From Akkermansia biwaensis (GTDB lineage: Bacteria; Verrucomicrobiota; Verrucomicrobiia; Verrucomicrobiales; Akkermansiaceae), in contig NZ_AP025943.1 in NCBI RefSeq assembly GCF_026072915.1, positions 1,426,001 to 1,490,000 of the forward strand: 64,000 nt of DNA, given 5' to 3'. Positions 53,168-62,463 of the stretch are shown in pieces (position 1 is the stretch's first letter; the number at the start of each line of letters is the position of its first letter). Made by a program: the position numbers and the translations under genes. Under the pieces are notes generated by a model, which was not told the origin of the DNA, ran no database searches, and worked only from the letters and a program-made list of their open reading frames with translations.

Positions 53168-54724
53168 CTACTTGTCCGCGTTCTGCTGACCCTTCTTGTA
53201 GTTCTCGTTAATGCGGTCGATCTGCTCCTGGGTGATGAACTTTTCACGGTAGGGCTTGTTCTCGACCGTGCGTTCCAGCGTATAGCCGAAACGCTTCTGG
53301 AAGTGCTTCTTGTGGGTTTCCATCTTCTTCTCGAAGTCTTCCAGGCTGGGGCGGTTCTTGTGGTTGCCCCAGGCGGTTTCAGAGACGGCCATGGCCCGCG
53401 GATAGGTCATGTACATCAGCAGTTCCCCGGAAGGAATCCATTCCGCCCACATGCACAGGTTGATGCCCTTGATGTGCTTGACGTCGTTTTTGTCCCGTCC
53501 GTTGCGGGGATCGAAATTGTAGCAGTCCTTGAGCAGGATGGGGCCGCCGCCGGGCCTGGCGCGGACGTCGTCCTTCGGGAACTTCATCTGGGTGCGAGCC
53601 AGGTAATACTTGTACTGGGGAGTGACGATCAGGTCGATTCCCTGTTCCTTCGTCTTGTCGATGCACCGGGGAAATTCTCCCGGCAGCCAGGACATGACGG
53701 TTTCTCCCTTGTGGTAGTAACCCTTGTTGATGTCATACCACAGGATGGGCTTTTTCTTGTTTTTGGCCAGAAGGGCGCCCAGGTTCTTCGTGAAATCGCT
53801 CATCTGGGCTTCCACATCGTCTCCCTGGCCCTTCTTGGCGCGTGCCGCCTGGCAGTCCGGGCACTTCTTCCAGTCGCCCATGGGGCATTCGTCCCCGCCG
53901 ATGTGCACATAGTCAAAGGGGAAGATTTGTTTGACCGTGTCAAACGTGTCCTTGATGAACTTTTTGGTTCCAGGTTTCTGGGGGCAAATCAGCTTGGAGG
54001 AAACGCCGCCGTGCGTCCATACCTGGGCGCGCTTGGTATTGCAGCAGAATTCCGGGTAGGAGGCCGCCAGTGCCATATTATGGCCGGGCATTTCCACTTC
54101 CGGCAGTACCTGGATGCCGCGTGCATTGCAGTAGGCCACCAGATCCTGGAGCTCCTTCTTGGTGTACATGCCTTCATTGGCCAGCAGGGCGTTCCCCTGG
54201 TTGGGCGGGGCGGAGGGGCGGACGGCCCCGATGGTACGGAGCTTGTCGTAGCCCGGAACGGGCAGGCGCCAGCCCTGGTCTTCCGTCAGGTGCAGGTGCA
54301 GGACGTTGTACTTGTAGTAGTGCATGGCGTCCACAAAATTGTAGAGTTCCTTCATCGGGTAGTGATAGCGGCCCACATCCACCATCATGCCGCGCCAGCC
54401 GAAGTCCGGCGCATCCTGGATGCTGCCGCAAGGCAACCCGGACGGAGTATCCGAGAGCTGGTCCTGAAGCTGGAGGAGGGTTGCCATGGCCATGGCTTTT
54501 CCATTGGGCGTGGTGTAGCGCAGCTCCACGCCGCCGGGCGTAAGCTTCATGGTGTAGCCTTCACTGCCAAGCCCCGAAACTTTCTGTTCGTTCAGGATTT
54601 TGAGGTTCTTGGTAGTGCCGGAGGCGGTCGTCACCTTGACGGGCTCCGGAATGATGTTATAGGGGTTGGTCCCTGCCCAGCAAAGGGAGCAGAGGAACGC
54701 TGCCGCAAATAGGAATGCTTTCAT
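53168..54724 (-). CDS. GH20 beta-N-acetylhexosaminidase, exported
   Basis: Removes terminal beta-linked GlcNAc or GalNAc, for example from mucin glycans, with substrate-assisted catalysis. 518 aa with a signal peptide (MKAFLFAAAFLCSLCWA). After a short N-terminal domain, the catalytic barrel holds the Asp-Glu pair in VHIGGDECPMGDW and substrate-binding aromatic residues in later loops (for example ILWYDINKGYYH and WAEWIPSGELLMY). The gene sits downstream of a sulfatase on the same strand; a GH20/sulfatase pair of this kind is known in A. muciniphila (recalled, not checked). The two may act in turn on sulfated GlcNAc ends. Confidence 0.92.
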   Translation of the reverse strand: MKAFLFAAAFLCSLCWAGTNPYNIIPEPVKVTTASGTTKNLKILNEQKVSGLGSEGYTMKLTPGGVELRYTTPNGKAMAMATLLQLQDQLSDTPSGLPCGSIQDAPDFGWRGMMVDVGRYHYPMKELYNFVDAMHYYKYNVLHLHLTEDQGWRLPVPGYDKLRTIGAVRPSAPPNQGNALLANEGMYTKKELQDLVAYCNARGIQVLPEVEMPGHNMALAASYPEFCCNTKRAQVWTHGGVSSKLICPQKPGTKKFIKDTFDTVKQIFPFDYVHIGGDECPMGDWKKCPDCQAARAKKGQGDDVEAQMSDFTKNLGALLAKNKKKPILWYDINKGYYHKGETVMSWLPGEFPRCIDKTKEQGIDLIVTPQYKYYLARTQMKFPKDDVRARPGGGPILLKDCYNFDPRNGRDKNDVKHIKGINLCMWAEWIPSGELLMYMTYPRAMAVSETAWGNHKNRPSLEDFEKKMETHKKHFQKRFGYTLERTVENKPYREKFITQEQIDRINENYKKGQQNADK

Positions 54725-54833
54725 ATATAGTGACTGGTGTCAGGTCTTGTTTGGTTTGATTTTAGTTGTTGTAAAAATTGGGCGCCGCCATGCGGCCTTT
54801 TTCAGATGCGGAACAATGGAGTGCGGAGGCTTT

Positions 54834-56576
54834 TCAATTCTTGCCGGTCCCGCAGTCCCATCTGGGGGTGACGGAGAGCTTGCCCGTGGCGCCGGGAAAA
54901 CCTTCCGGAACCTGGCAATCCTTGCGGAGCTGCCGATACAGTTTTTTGAGTTCCTTCATGGTTTCCGCATACTCCGGCTTGGCGTGAACGTCCATCATCT
55001 GGGCGGGGTCCTTGTGGTTGTCGAAAAGCATCCATTCGTCGCTGGTCCAGAGGTAGGAAAGAGTATAGCGTTCCGTACGGAGGCCGTCGTGGCGCGGAGC
55101 GTTGTGTTCCCCGGGATTTTCATAGAAGGCGTAATACAGCGGACGGTCCTTGAAGTCCGGGTGTTCTCCCGTCTTGAACAGCGGCGTGAGGCTGCGCCCC
55201 TGGAAGGTGGACATGTTTTCCGGGGTGGCGGCTCCGGCCACTTCACAGAAAGTGGGGGCGTAGTCCAGTTCCTGCACCATGGCGTTGGAACGCACGCCGG
55301 GCTTGATGTGCCCCGGCCACTTCATGATGAGGGGCATCCGGAAAGATTCCTCGAAAATCCAGCGCTTGTCGTACAGGCCGTGTTCTCCCATGTAGAAACC
55401 CTGGTCCCCGCAATAGAGGACGATGGTGTTTTTCTCCAGGCCGTTCTTCTTCAGGTAATCCATGATTTCCCCGATGCTTTCATCCACGGAAAGCACGGTG
55501 CCCAGGTAATCTTCCATGTAATGGCGCCAGCGGCGGAGCAGGATATCATTCTTGGTCTTGATCTTGCCGCTGCGGATGTCTTTCACAAGCTGGAGGGTGC
55601 GAGCCTTGTGGTAATTATACCAGGCTTCCTTCTGCTGCGGGTCCATGCGCACCCATTCCGGCATTTCCCAGTCGTACTTGGTGTGCAGGGTCTTGGATTC
55701 AGGGCACGACAGCATCTTCTGGATGTCTTCCGGAACCACTTCCTTGATCAGGTGTTCGTCGGACCAGACATTGAAATGGTTGAGCAGCGTCTGTTCCGTC
55801 ATTTTCAGGAATTCCGGACGGTTGGCAAAGTCGTCTTCCAGATTGGCGGGCGGATCGGCAAGGTCCGCATACTGCTTGGCGCGTCCCAGATTCTGGATGG
55901 AAGGGCACCAGCAACGGTGGGGAGCCTTGTGGCCCACGACAAGCATGAAGGGCTTCGTCTTGTCACGCTGGTCCAGCCACTTGAGGCTCTTTTGCGTGAC
56001 CAGCTCCGTGGCATAGCCGGGTTCCGTCTTCACCACGCGTTTGCCGTCCTTGCCGGGCGTGATGAAATCCGGGTTGAAATAGTTGCCCTGGCCGGGGAAA
56101 ATTTCCCAGTAGTCGAATCCGGTGGGATTGGACTCATATTTGGACATGTCTCCCCTGGCATTCGGCGGAATGGCTTCCAGGTGCCATTTGCCTACAATGG
56201 CCGTCTGGTATCCGGCCTTCTGAAGCATTTTGGGAAAGGTGGGCTGGGAACCGTCGAAAGGAGCGGCGTGTTCATTGAACAGGTAGCCGTTCATGTGGGA
56301 ATGGCGGCCCGTGTAAATGCAGGCGCGGGACGGTCCGCAAAGGGAGTTGGCGCAGTAGCTGCGGTCGAACACCATGCCTTCGTCCGCCAGCTTGCGGAAA
56401 TTCGGGTAGGGCATGGGAGAATCTTTTTCACAGGTGCCCAGGGTCTGGTAGGAATGATCGTCCGTGACAATGACCAGAATATTGGGCCGTTGGTCTTCCT
56501 CCTTGGTCTGGGCGCTGAATGCCAGGGAGGCGGAGCAGGCCGCCAGCAGCAGGCCGTTCGTTAGATATTGGTGCAT
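54834..56576 (-). CDS. Sulfatase, exported
   Basis: Removes sulfate esters, probably from mucin sugars. From ATG 56576 (MHQYLTNGLLLAACSASLAF) it has 580 aa including a signal peptide; the longer frame adds non-conserved residues. Metal-binding starts at ILVIVTDDHSYQT, the modified Cys is in CGPSRACIYTGRHSHMN (CxPSR), the next sites are IVGKWHLEAIP and VLYCGDQGFYMGEHG, the usual S1 sulfatase set. It lies 109 bases upstream of GH20 on the same strand, so the pair may be co-expressed. The C-terminal 100 residues look typical of the family. Confidence 0.92.
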   Translation of the reverse strand: MHQYLTNGLLLAACSASLAFSAQTKEEDQRPNILVIVTDDHSYQTLGTCEKDSPMPYPNFRKLADEGMVFDRSYCANSLCGPSRACIYTGRHSHMNGYLFNEHAAPFDGSQPTFPKMLQKAGYQTAIVGKWHLEAIPPNARGDMSKYESNPTGFDYWEIFPGQGNYFNPDFITPGKDGKRVVKTEPGYATELVTQKSLKWLDQRDKTKPFMLVVGHKAPHRCWCPSIQNLGRAKQYADLADPPANLEDDFANRPEFLKMTEQTLLNHFNVWSDEHLIKEVVPEDIQKMLSCPESKTLHTKYDWEMPEWVRMDPQQKEAWYNYHKARTLQLVKDIRSGKIKTKNDILLRRWRHYMEDYLGTVLSVDESIGEIMDYLKKNGLEKNTIVLYCGDQGFYMGEHGLYDKRWIFEESFRMPLIMKWPGHIKPGVRSNAMVQELDYAPTFCEVAGAATPENMSTFQGRSLTPLFKTGEHPDFKDRPLYYAFYENPGEHNAPRHDGLRTERYTLSYLWTSDEWMLFDNHKDPAQMMDVHAKPEYAETMKELKKLYRQLRKDCQVPEGFPGATGKLSVTPRWDCGTGKN

Positions 56577-56845
56577 GGGATATGACAATATAGTGAAAAA
56601 ATACCAGGAAAGAGGCAGTGCGGAGAATTTCCCGGCGCGCGGTCCTCCATGAAATGGAGACATTTGAAATACACTAGCACTCCCCTTCTCTCTTGCAAGG
56701 TAAAAAGCAGACCAGAGGGACGCTGTAATGACATGGCCAGTCTGAAGCGATATCCGGCTATGTGTTTGATTGGCCGGAGCCAGTAGCCGGATGGAGAAAC
56801 TCTTCCGGAGAAAATTTCAATTGGGAAAAGAGGGAATGAAAGAAA

Positions 56846-57820
56846 CTAGAGCCTTCCGGTCGCGGGTGCGGAAGCCTTCCGCGCCGCCTTTTGATCCAGA
56901 ACCCATTTCCTGTCTTCTTCGCTAAGGCTTCTCAGGGAGGTTTTATTCTGGTGGCCGTCGAATTCCTGAAGCCAGATGGCCTGATCCTTCTCCGAATAGC
57001 GGGAAAGTTTGGCGAACAGGGTATTGCCGTTTGCCCCGGTCCAGGTCCTGTAGCCTTTGGGGATCAGGGTTTCTTTGAATTTTTCATACTGCTGGTTCGC
57101 CAGTTTGACGCTGTTCTTGATCTGGTCGAAATAAAGGCGGCTTTGACCGTTGTAATAACCGCGGAGGGTATCCACCTTGGTGCCGTCCGGAGACATGATC
57201 AGCAGGACGGGCGTCCCCCTGACTCCGAACAGGGAAGGGGCCTTGCTGACATAATCCTTCATCCGCTTGCGCTTTTTGGCGTTCGGCTCGCTTTCAAATT
57301 CTTCCGCCTGGTCATAGCAGACGCGGATAATATTTTCCTTGGCCCATTCCTCGAACTCCCGCGTGTGGAGCAGGTCCGCAGCCAGTTTCCTGCTGGGGGG
57401 GCTTCCCTTGGAATGGTGGAACCAGATCAGGATGGGATAGCCGGTTCTCTGGGCCTCCCGGAGGGCGGACGAATAACTTTGTATCCACCGCTGGTTTTCC
57501 TTCTTCCGCGTGAAGGCTTCATCCAGGCCGGGAATGGATGCGTCTGAATTGTAGGGGTCCGTGAAAAACACGGCGCCGCTGTCCGCACTTGCCAGCATTT
57601 CCTCCTGGGTGGAGGCGGTCAACTGGGTGGCCTGCTGCGTTCCGGGGCCGTTTCCCATGAGCGAAGGGGGAACGTTGGCGATGGATGCGGCCAGATTGTC
57701 CTGCAACTGTTCGGAAAGGCTTTTCCGGACTTTCGGCTTGTTTGCATCCGGAGATGTTCCCGCGCAGGAGGCCAGGAGGAGGGATGCCGTTATGAGCATG
57801 AAGGGCCTGAACAAACTCAT
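56846..57820 (-). CDS. Thioredoxin-fold lipoprotein without CxxC, with SHD1-like C terminus
   Basis: 324 aa from ATG 57820 (MSLFRPFMLITASLLLASCA); the lipobox is LLASC. Residues about 110-240 have a thioredoxin-like layout (YPILIWFHHSKGSPPSRKLA, then FGVRGTPVLLIMSPDGTKV with the cis-Pro). The usual CxxC is replaced by SPPS, so it cannot do disulfide chemistry in the normal way. The C-terminal part (YRTWTGANGNTLFAKLSRYS ... RSLSEEDRKWV) fits the SHD1-like domain common in Planctomycetes/Verrucomicrobia exported proteins. Role unknown, possibly a structural binder. Confidence 0.7.
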   Translation of the reverse strand: MSLFRPFMLITASLLLASCAGTSPDANKPKVRKSLSEQLQDNLAASIANVPPSLMGNGPGTQQATQLTASTQEEMLASADSGAVFFTDPYNSDASIPGLDEAFTRKKENQRWIQSYSSALREAQRTGYPILIWFHHSKGSPPSRKLAADLLHTREFEEWAKENIIRVCYDQAEEFESEPNAKKRKRMKDYVSKAPSLFGVRGTPVLLIMSPDGTKVDTLRGYYNGQSRLYFDQIKNSVKLANQQYEKFKETLIPKGYRTWTGANGNTLFAKLSRYSEKDQAIWLQEFDGHQNKTSLRSLSEEDRKWVLDQKAARKASAPATGRL

Positions 57821-57910
57821 GCCCGATCTGATAACATAACGGGAAAGGAGATGCAATCCGGGAATTACCCGGGCGACCTTCTGGCGTTCCGGGGCGTTTG
57901 TCAGCCGCTT

Positions 57911-58858
57911 TTATTGTCCGGCTTTGGCTTTCTGTGCTTTCAAAGCTCTGTCAATTGAATGCAGATGCCGGTCGTTCACGCTGCTCTCCTTTCCGGAACG
58001 TATCTTCCTTTCATATCTTTTCCCACGGGCGCCTTGATACAGGAATTCCGTTTTTGGAGTTCTTGCCAATGTTCTGAAGATAAGTTCGTCAATCTCTTCT
58101 TCACTCTGGTAACCTGCCAGTTTGATATACTTTTCCACCTCCCGCGGCTGACCGTGAAAATAACTCCACAGGCGCCCCATTAAAAGCTCTTCCATCATGT
58201 TGATGTAACTGGGAATGGTACTGTTTCTGTTATCCCTGAGAATTTGTTTGTTGATAAAAAAGAGATAATTGCGTTTGCTTATTTCCGCAGGGTCGTCTTT
58301 GCGCGGTTGGAATTTCATTTTTTTCAATTTTTCTCCCAGGTCCGGGTCGTAGCTTTCCCTTACTCTTTTTAATAGACCTGCAGAATAGGAAGAGAATAAA
58401 TACACTAATTCCTTGTGATGCTGTCGTTCGTACCTGAGGTAGTCTTCGTCGGAAATCAGCTCGAACGCGATTTGCATGAGAGCGGCACGTTTTAAAACAT
58501 AGTCGTCTTTATTAAACCGGGGATGAGGAACATCTGGAGAATAATCCACGGTGAGTAGAGGCACTGCCGTGATGTAATATAGCATCCAGAGTCTGTCCAG
58601 ATAGCCTTTCTCGGAAAACCGGTTTGTTTCTTTCAGTTCTTGGCGGGAATCATGCAGTTTCTTTTTAGCCAAAACATAAAATTCTTCCAGCCGCCATTCC
58701 TCAAGCAGACTTTTTAATTGGGAGGATGCAGTTTCCGTATCTTTCAAAATCTCCTTGTTCCATGGAATGGGAATTGTCCTGGCCAACTGGACGGGTTCTC
58801 CTCTGCCGGTCGCAAGCGAAAGTATCAGGGCAAGCATGCAATAAGTGATAGATTTCAC
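57911..58858 (-). CDS. Exported hypothetical protein
   Basis: 315 aa, starting at GTG 58858, with a signal-like N terminus (KSITYCMLALILSLATGRGE). The rest is helical and highly charged, rich in Glu, Lys, Arg and Tyr (YLRYERQHHKELVYLFSSYS). No family recognised. The GTG overlaps the stop of the frameshifted gene (GTGA), so translation is probably coupled to it. A/T content is higher than in most neighbours, suggesting an accessory pair of genes. The C terminus is basic. Confidence 0.65.
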   Translation of the reverse strand: MKSITYCMLALILSLATGRGEPVQLARTIPIPWNKEILKDTETASSQLKSLLEEWRLEEFYVLAKKKLHDSRQELKETNRFSEKGYLDRLWMLYYITAVPLLTVDYSPDVPHPRFNKDDYVLKRAALMQIAFELISDEDYLRYERQHHKELVYLFSSYSAGLLKRVRESYDPDLGEKLKKMKFQPRKDDPAEISKRNYLFFINKQILRDNRNSTIPSYINMMEELLMGRLWSYFHGQPREVEKYIKLAGYQSEEEIDELIFRTLARTPKTEFLYQGARGKRYERKIRSGKESSVNDRHLHSIDRALKAQKAKAGQ

Positions 58859-59962
58859 GGCTCTTGTTTTTCTTTTGTGAAGCTATGGTTTCCTCCTGTA
58901 ACGCGGCTTACTTTACAACCGAATTTGCTTAAAATGGTTTCGATTGTTTTGACGTCTCCCGGTTTGTGTTGAAGAAAATCTATTCTTTGCTCGTAAATTC
59001 CTATGCGGGAACGGATCTCCTCATGGCCGGCATTCTCCAGGGCAGTATAAAAACCGCACAACCATGTCCAACCAACGGGAAGAGGCAACGTCAGATTCAT
59101 GAATTTGCCCAAGCTTTTGCGTGCTCCTATATGATCCCTGCCTCCATTTTGTTTTGTGATGAGCGTTGCAAATGGAGTAGGCCGGTGCACTTCAATCAAT
59201 GATGGCTGAATCTTATGAAATTCAACCTCTTGGCCATTGTCATCATATTTTTTGAAGCCATGGTCCACCTCAATTTTTGCGAGGTTGCAGAAGCTGACAT
59301 CCGTAGGATGAAAGTCAGGTTAAGAACGGAGGATGCTCCGGCAGGCTCCCAATCTCCATCTTGCGGAAATCCTTCCCCGTATTCTCCATCTTTACCGGAA
59401 ACCGGACGCCCTTCATGTTCAGCAGTAATTTTGGAGGGAAGAACGGCAGTGAAGGTTTTTTTTGCTATAATTTCTTCTCCTTGTAGGACTTGCACATTGA
59501 ATTCTCCTTCCGTTTGCAAAGCTGTATCTCCTATTTCCTTTTCGGGATCCTGTGCTTCAGAAGTGTCGAAAACGAGGTCTTTGTTAATAGTCAAAACAAC
59601 AGGAACCCATAAACTGGGATTATTTCCATCGTCTACCTCTATTTGAGCCCAGTTGTCTCTTTTCTCGGTTCAATTCTCCATACCAGTTTTTTGGGATCTT
59701 CAATTAATGCTTCCTTTCCTGACAATCTTAACTTTACCAATTCACCAGCCCCAAAGCGGGGCCTTTTTCGCTCCCTTTCTTTTTCTTCGTCAGAGATAGG
59801 CTTTCCCTGGGCCTCGGCAATGCACAAGTCTGCGGAAAATTCATCCGGCTCCGATTCAATTTCCAACTTGGCTTTTTCTTCTTCATCAAAGGCGAAATGA
59901 TGGAGGCCAGATAACAGGCAAAACGAGATGATGAATAATCTTGACGGAAAGATGAATTTCAT
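58855..59962 (-). pseudogene. Exported protein gene broken by two single-base deletions
   Basis: Three overlapping minus-strand frames form one protein if one base is restored at each of two sites. At about 59657-59663 an A run appears one A short: IEPRK then continues as RDNWAQIEVDDGNNPSLW in the next frame. At about 59316-59319 a C run appears one C short: GASSVLN continues as PDFHPTDVSFCNLAKIEVDH. The repaired length is 1110 bases, an exact multiple of three, giving 369 aa. It starts with a signal peptide (MKFIFPSRLFIISFCLLSG). RFGAGELVKLRLSGKEALIE resembles the VGxGE-type strand motif of bacterial surface and effector proteins. The function is unknown. Sequencing error is possible. Confidence 0.75.
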
Positions 59963-60180
59963 TTTTATCTGGCCTTATGATAAAACTCTAATTTTCTTAA
60001 AAGGTATTAAACAATAGAAAAATCAATATTTTTTATTTCAATTATTATTTCATGAATATTATCTTGAATTTTCATAAAATCAAGATTTTTAAATGAAATC
60101 TGCAAGAAGACATGCTTCCTGTACGGCAGGATGATTTGGAACCGCAGGAATGGAAAAACAGAGCAGGAGCCGGAATCAAG
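59963..60180. other. Very A/T-rich gap
   Basis: Among the most A/T-rich DNA in the window, with no gene. Probably holds the promoter for the frameshifted gene pair. The lepA gene ends at its right side with no obvious terminator. Confidence 0.4.
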
Positions 60181-61980
60181 TTAGTCCCCAGTTTTCAGCA
60201 CCTTGATGAAAGCTTCCTGCGGGATATTGATTTTCCCGATGGCCTTCATGCGCTTTTTCCCTTCCTTCTGCTTTTCCAGAAGCTTGCGCTTGCGGGTCAC
60301 GTCACCGCCGTAACATTTGGCGGTAACGTCCTTGCGCATGGGAGAGATGCTTTCACGGGCGATGATCTTGCCGCCGATGCAGGCCTGGATGGCGACGGTG
60401 AAAAGCTGGCGGGGAATGACGTTTTTCAGCCGTTCCGCCAGTTCCCGGCCGCGGGAGGCCGCCTTGTCCTGGTGAACGATCATGGAGAAGGCGTCCACCG
60501 GCTCTCCGGCGATGAGCATGTCCATCTTGATCAGCTTGGCGGCCTGGTAGCCGGAGTATTCATAATCCATGGAGCCGTAGCCGCGGGTCATGGACTTGAG
60601 CTTGTCGTTGAAATCCACCAGGATTTCCGCCAGCGGCACGGTGCAGGTGAGCATGACGCGTGTATCGTCAATGGTCTCCGTATTGTCCACACTGCCGCGT
60701 TTCTCCAGAACAAGCTGCATGATGTCTCCAATGTATTCGCCGGGAAGCATGATAAACACCTTGACGATGGGTTCCCGTATCTCCTGGATTTCCTGGGGTT
60801 CCGGAAGCAGGCTGGGGTTGTCCACCTGCATTTCCTCGCCGCTGGTCTTGGTGACTTCATAGATCACGGAAGGATATGTGGAAATAATATCCATGTTGAA
60901 TTCCCGGCGCAGGCGTTCCTGGATGATTTCCATGTGGAGCAGGCCCAGGAAGCCGCAGCGGAAGCCGAAGCCGAGGGCCACGGAAGATTCCGCCTGGAAG
61001 GAAAAGGCAGCGTCATTGATCTGGAGCTTGGCCATGGCGGCCTTCAGCGCTTCAAAATCAGAGGAATCAACCGGGTAAATGCCGGAAAAGACCATGGGGC
61101 GGATTTCCTTGAAGCCGGGCAGAGGCTCGGGGCACGGGCGCATGCAGTCCGTGTAGGTATCCCCGATCTTGACGTCGGAAGCGGACTTCATGTTCGCGAT
61201 AATGTAGCCCACGTCCCCGGCTTCCAGCGTATCCGTTTTTGTCATTTTGGGCGTGAAAATTCCCACTTCCTTGACCTCATACACTTCATCCGTGGCGAAA
61301 AGCTTTACCTTCATGCCCCGCTGCACGCTGCCGGAGATGACACGCACGTAGGACACTACGCCGCGGTAGGCGTCATAGACGGAGTCGAACACCAGGGCGC
61401 GCAGGAGTCCGTCTTCCTCCGTTTTGGGCGCCGGTACCCGTTCCACGACGGCCTCCAGGATTTCATCAATACCGATTCCCATCTTGGCGGAGGCGTGAAT
61501 GGCTTCCTCATGGGGGATGCAAACGATGTCTTCCAGCTGGCGATACACATTGGGAAGGTTGGCGCTCGGCAGGTCGATCTTGTTGATGACCGGAATGATG
61601 GCCAGGTTCAGATCCATGGCCAGGTGCATGTTGGCCAGCGTCTGGGCTTCCACGCCCTGGGCCGCGTCCACGATGAGCAGGGCCCCTTCGCAGGCGGCCA
61701 GGGAACGGGACACCTCATAGGAAAAATCTACGTGGCCGGGAGTGTCCAGCAGGTTGAGCTTGTAGGTTTTTCCGTTCTTGGCCTTGTAAAAGATGGTGAC
61801 GGGGTGGGATTTGATCGTGATGCCCTTCTCCCGTTCAAGGTCCATGGCGTCCAGAAGCTGGTCCTGCTTTTCCCGGTCGGAAATGGTATTCGTCTTTTCC
61901 AGCAACCGGTCGGAAAGGGTGGTCTTTCCGTGGTCGATGTGTGCGATGATGGAGAAATTGCGAGTCAATTCAATGGACAT
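60181..61980 (-). CDS. lepA: Elongation factor 4 (LepA)
   Basis: Ribosome-bound GTPase, 599 aa, standard length. G1 is AHIDHGKTTLS, G2-like threonines are in KGITIKSHPV, G3 is DTPGHVDFSYEVSR, and G4 is NKIDLPSA. The LepA-specific C-terminal domain is present, with AKCYGGDVTRKRKLLEKQKEG close to the end. LepA affects translation initiation and fidelity, especially under stress. It is alone on the minus strand. Confidence 0.97.
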   Translation of the reverse strand: MSIELTRNFSIIAHIDHGKTTLSDRLLEKTNTISDREKQDQLLDAMDLEREKGITIKSHPVTIFYKAKNGKTYKLNLLDTPGHVDFSYEVSRSLAACEGALLIVDAAQGVEAQTLANMHLAMDLNLAIIPVINKIDLPSANLPNVYRQLEDIVCIPHEEAIHASAKMGIGIDEILEAVVERVPAPKTEEDGLLRALVFDSVYDAYRGVVSYVRVISGSVQRGMKVKLFATDEVYEVKEVGIFTPKMTKTDTLEAGDVGYIIANMKSASDVKIGDTYTDCMRPCPEPLPGFKEIRPMVFSGIYPVDSSDFEALKAAMAKLQINDAAFSFQAESSVALGFGFRCGFLGLLHMEIIQERLRREFNMDIISTYPSVIYEVTKTSGEEMQVDNPSLLPEPQEIQEIREPIVKVFIMLPGEYIGDIMQLVLEKRGSVDNTETIDDTRVMLTCTVPLAEILVDFNDKLKSMTRGYGSMDYEYSGYQAAKLIKMDMLIAGEPVDAFSMIVHQDKAASRGRELAERLKNVIPRQLFTVAIQACIGGKIIARESISPMRKDVTAKCYGGDVTRKRKLLEKQKEGKKRMKAIGKINIPQEAFIKVLKTGD

Positions 61981-62241
61981 GATGCTTCCTTACTCTTCTA
62001 ACGTGAGTGCCCTGTGCGCGGCGAGGGTAACACAGCCTTCCTCCCGGTCAAGACCGGAGCATGACCGCTGCACGGTTTTCACCGGCTGCGGCGTGAATGC
62101 CCGTTCCAGTACGGGGGAGGAAATCCGTCATTCATGACAGCGCGCGTCCGGTGATATTGAACAGGAAGCCGGAACAGCGGCTCTCAATGCGTGAGGGGCG
62201 TGCAGAAGAGGCCGTCCGGATCAATTCTATTTTTTAAGCAT

Positions 62242-62445
62242 ATGAAATCATTCCTGGCAGCTGTTTTAAGTTTGTTCGTCCCCGGCCTGGGGCAATTGTA
62301 CAAGGGCCACTTCGTCCAGGCCATTGTCTGGTTCCTGGTGGTGGGCGCGGCTTACGGCCTGCTGTACTGGTTCGTCTTTGCCCTGGTTCCCATTGTCCTG
62401 CATATCATCTGCATCCTGCAGGCCTACTTCATCGACAACGAATAG
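62242..62445 (+). CDS. Small two-helix membrane protein, TM2-like
   Basis: 67 aa. The segment LSLFVPGLGQLYKGHFVQAI followed by a long hydrophobic stretch (VWFLVVGAAYGLLYWFVFAL) fits the TM2-like pattern (PGxGQxYxG then two helices). ATG 62242 gives a compact protein; the open frame starts earlier at 62191. Probably in the inner membrane. Function unknown. It is convergent with the GyrI-like gene. Confidence 0.7.
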   Translation: MKSFLAAVLSLFVPGLGQLYKGHFVQAIVWFLVVGAAYGLLYWFVFALVPIVLHIICILQAYFIDNE

Positions 62446-62463
62446 GAAGCGGGAAGCGTGGCA

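Noticed and set aside
53159-56564. Two long plus-strand frames (517 and 632 codons) over GH20 and the sulfatase
   Set aside because: Both are complements of well-supported exported enzymes; no signal or motif is seen on the plus strand.
60112-62001. A 629-codon plus-strand frame across lepA
   Set aside because: It is the shadow of LepA, which has clear GTPase motifs on the other strand.
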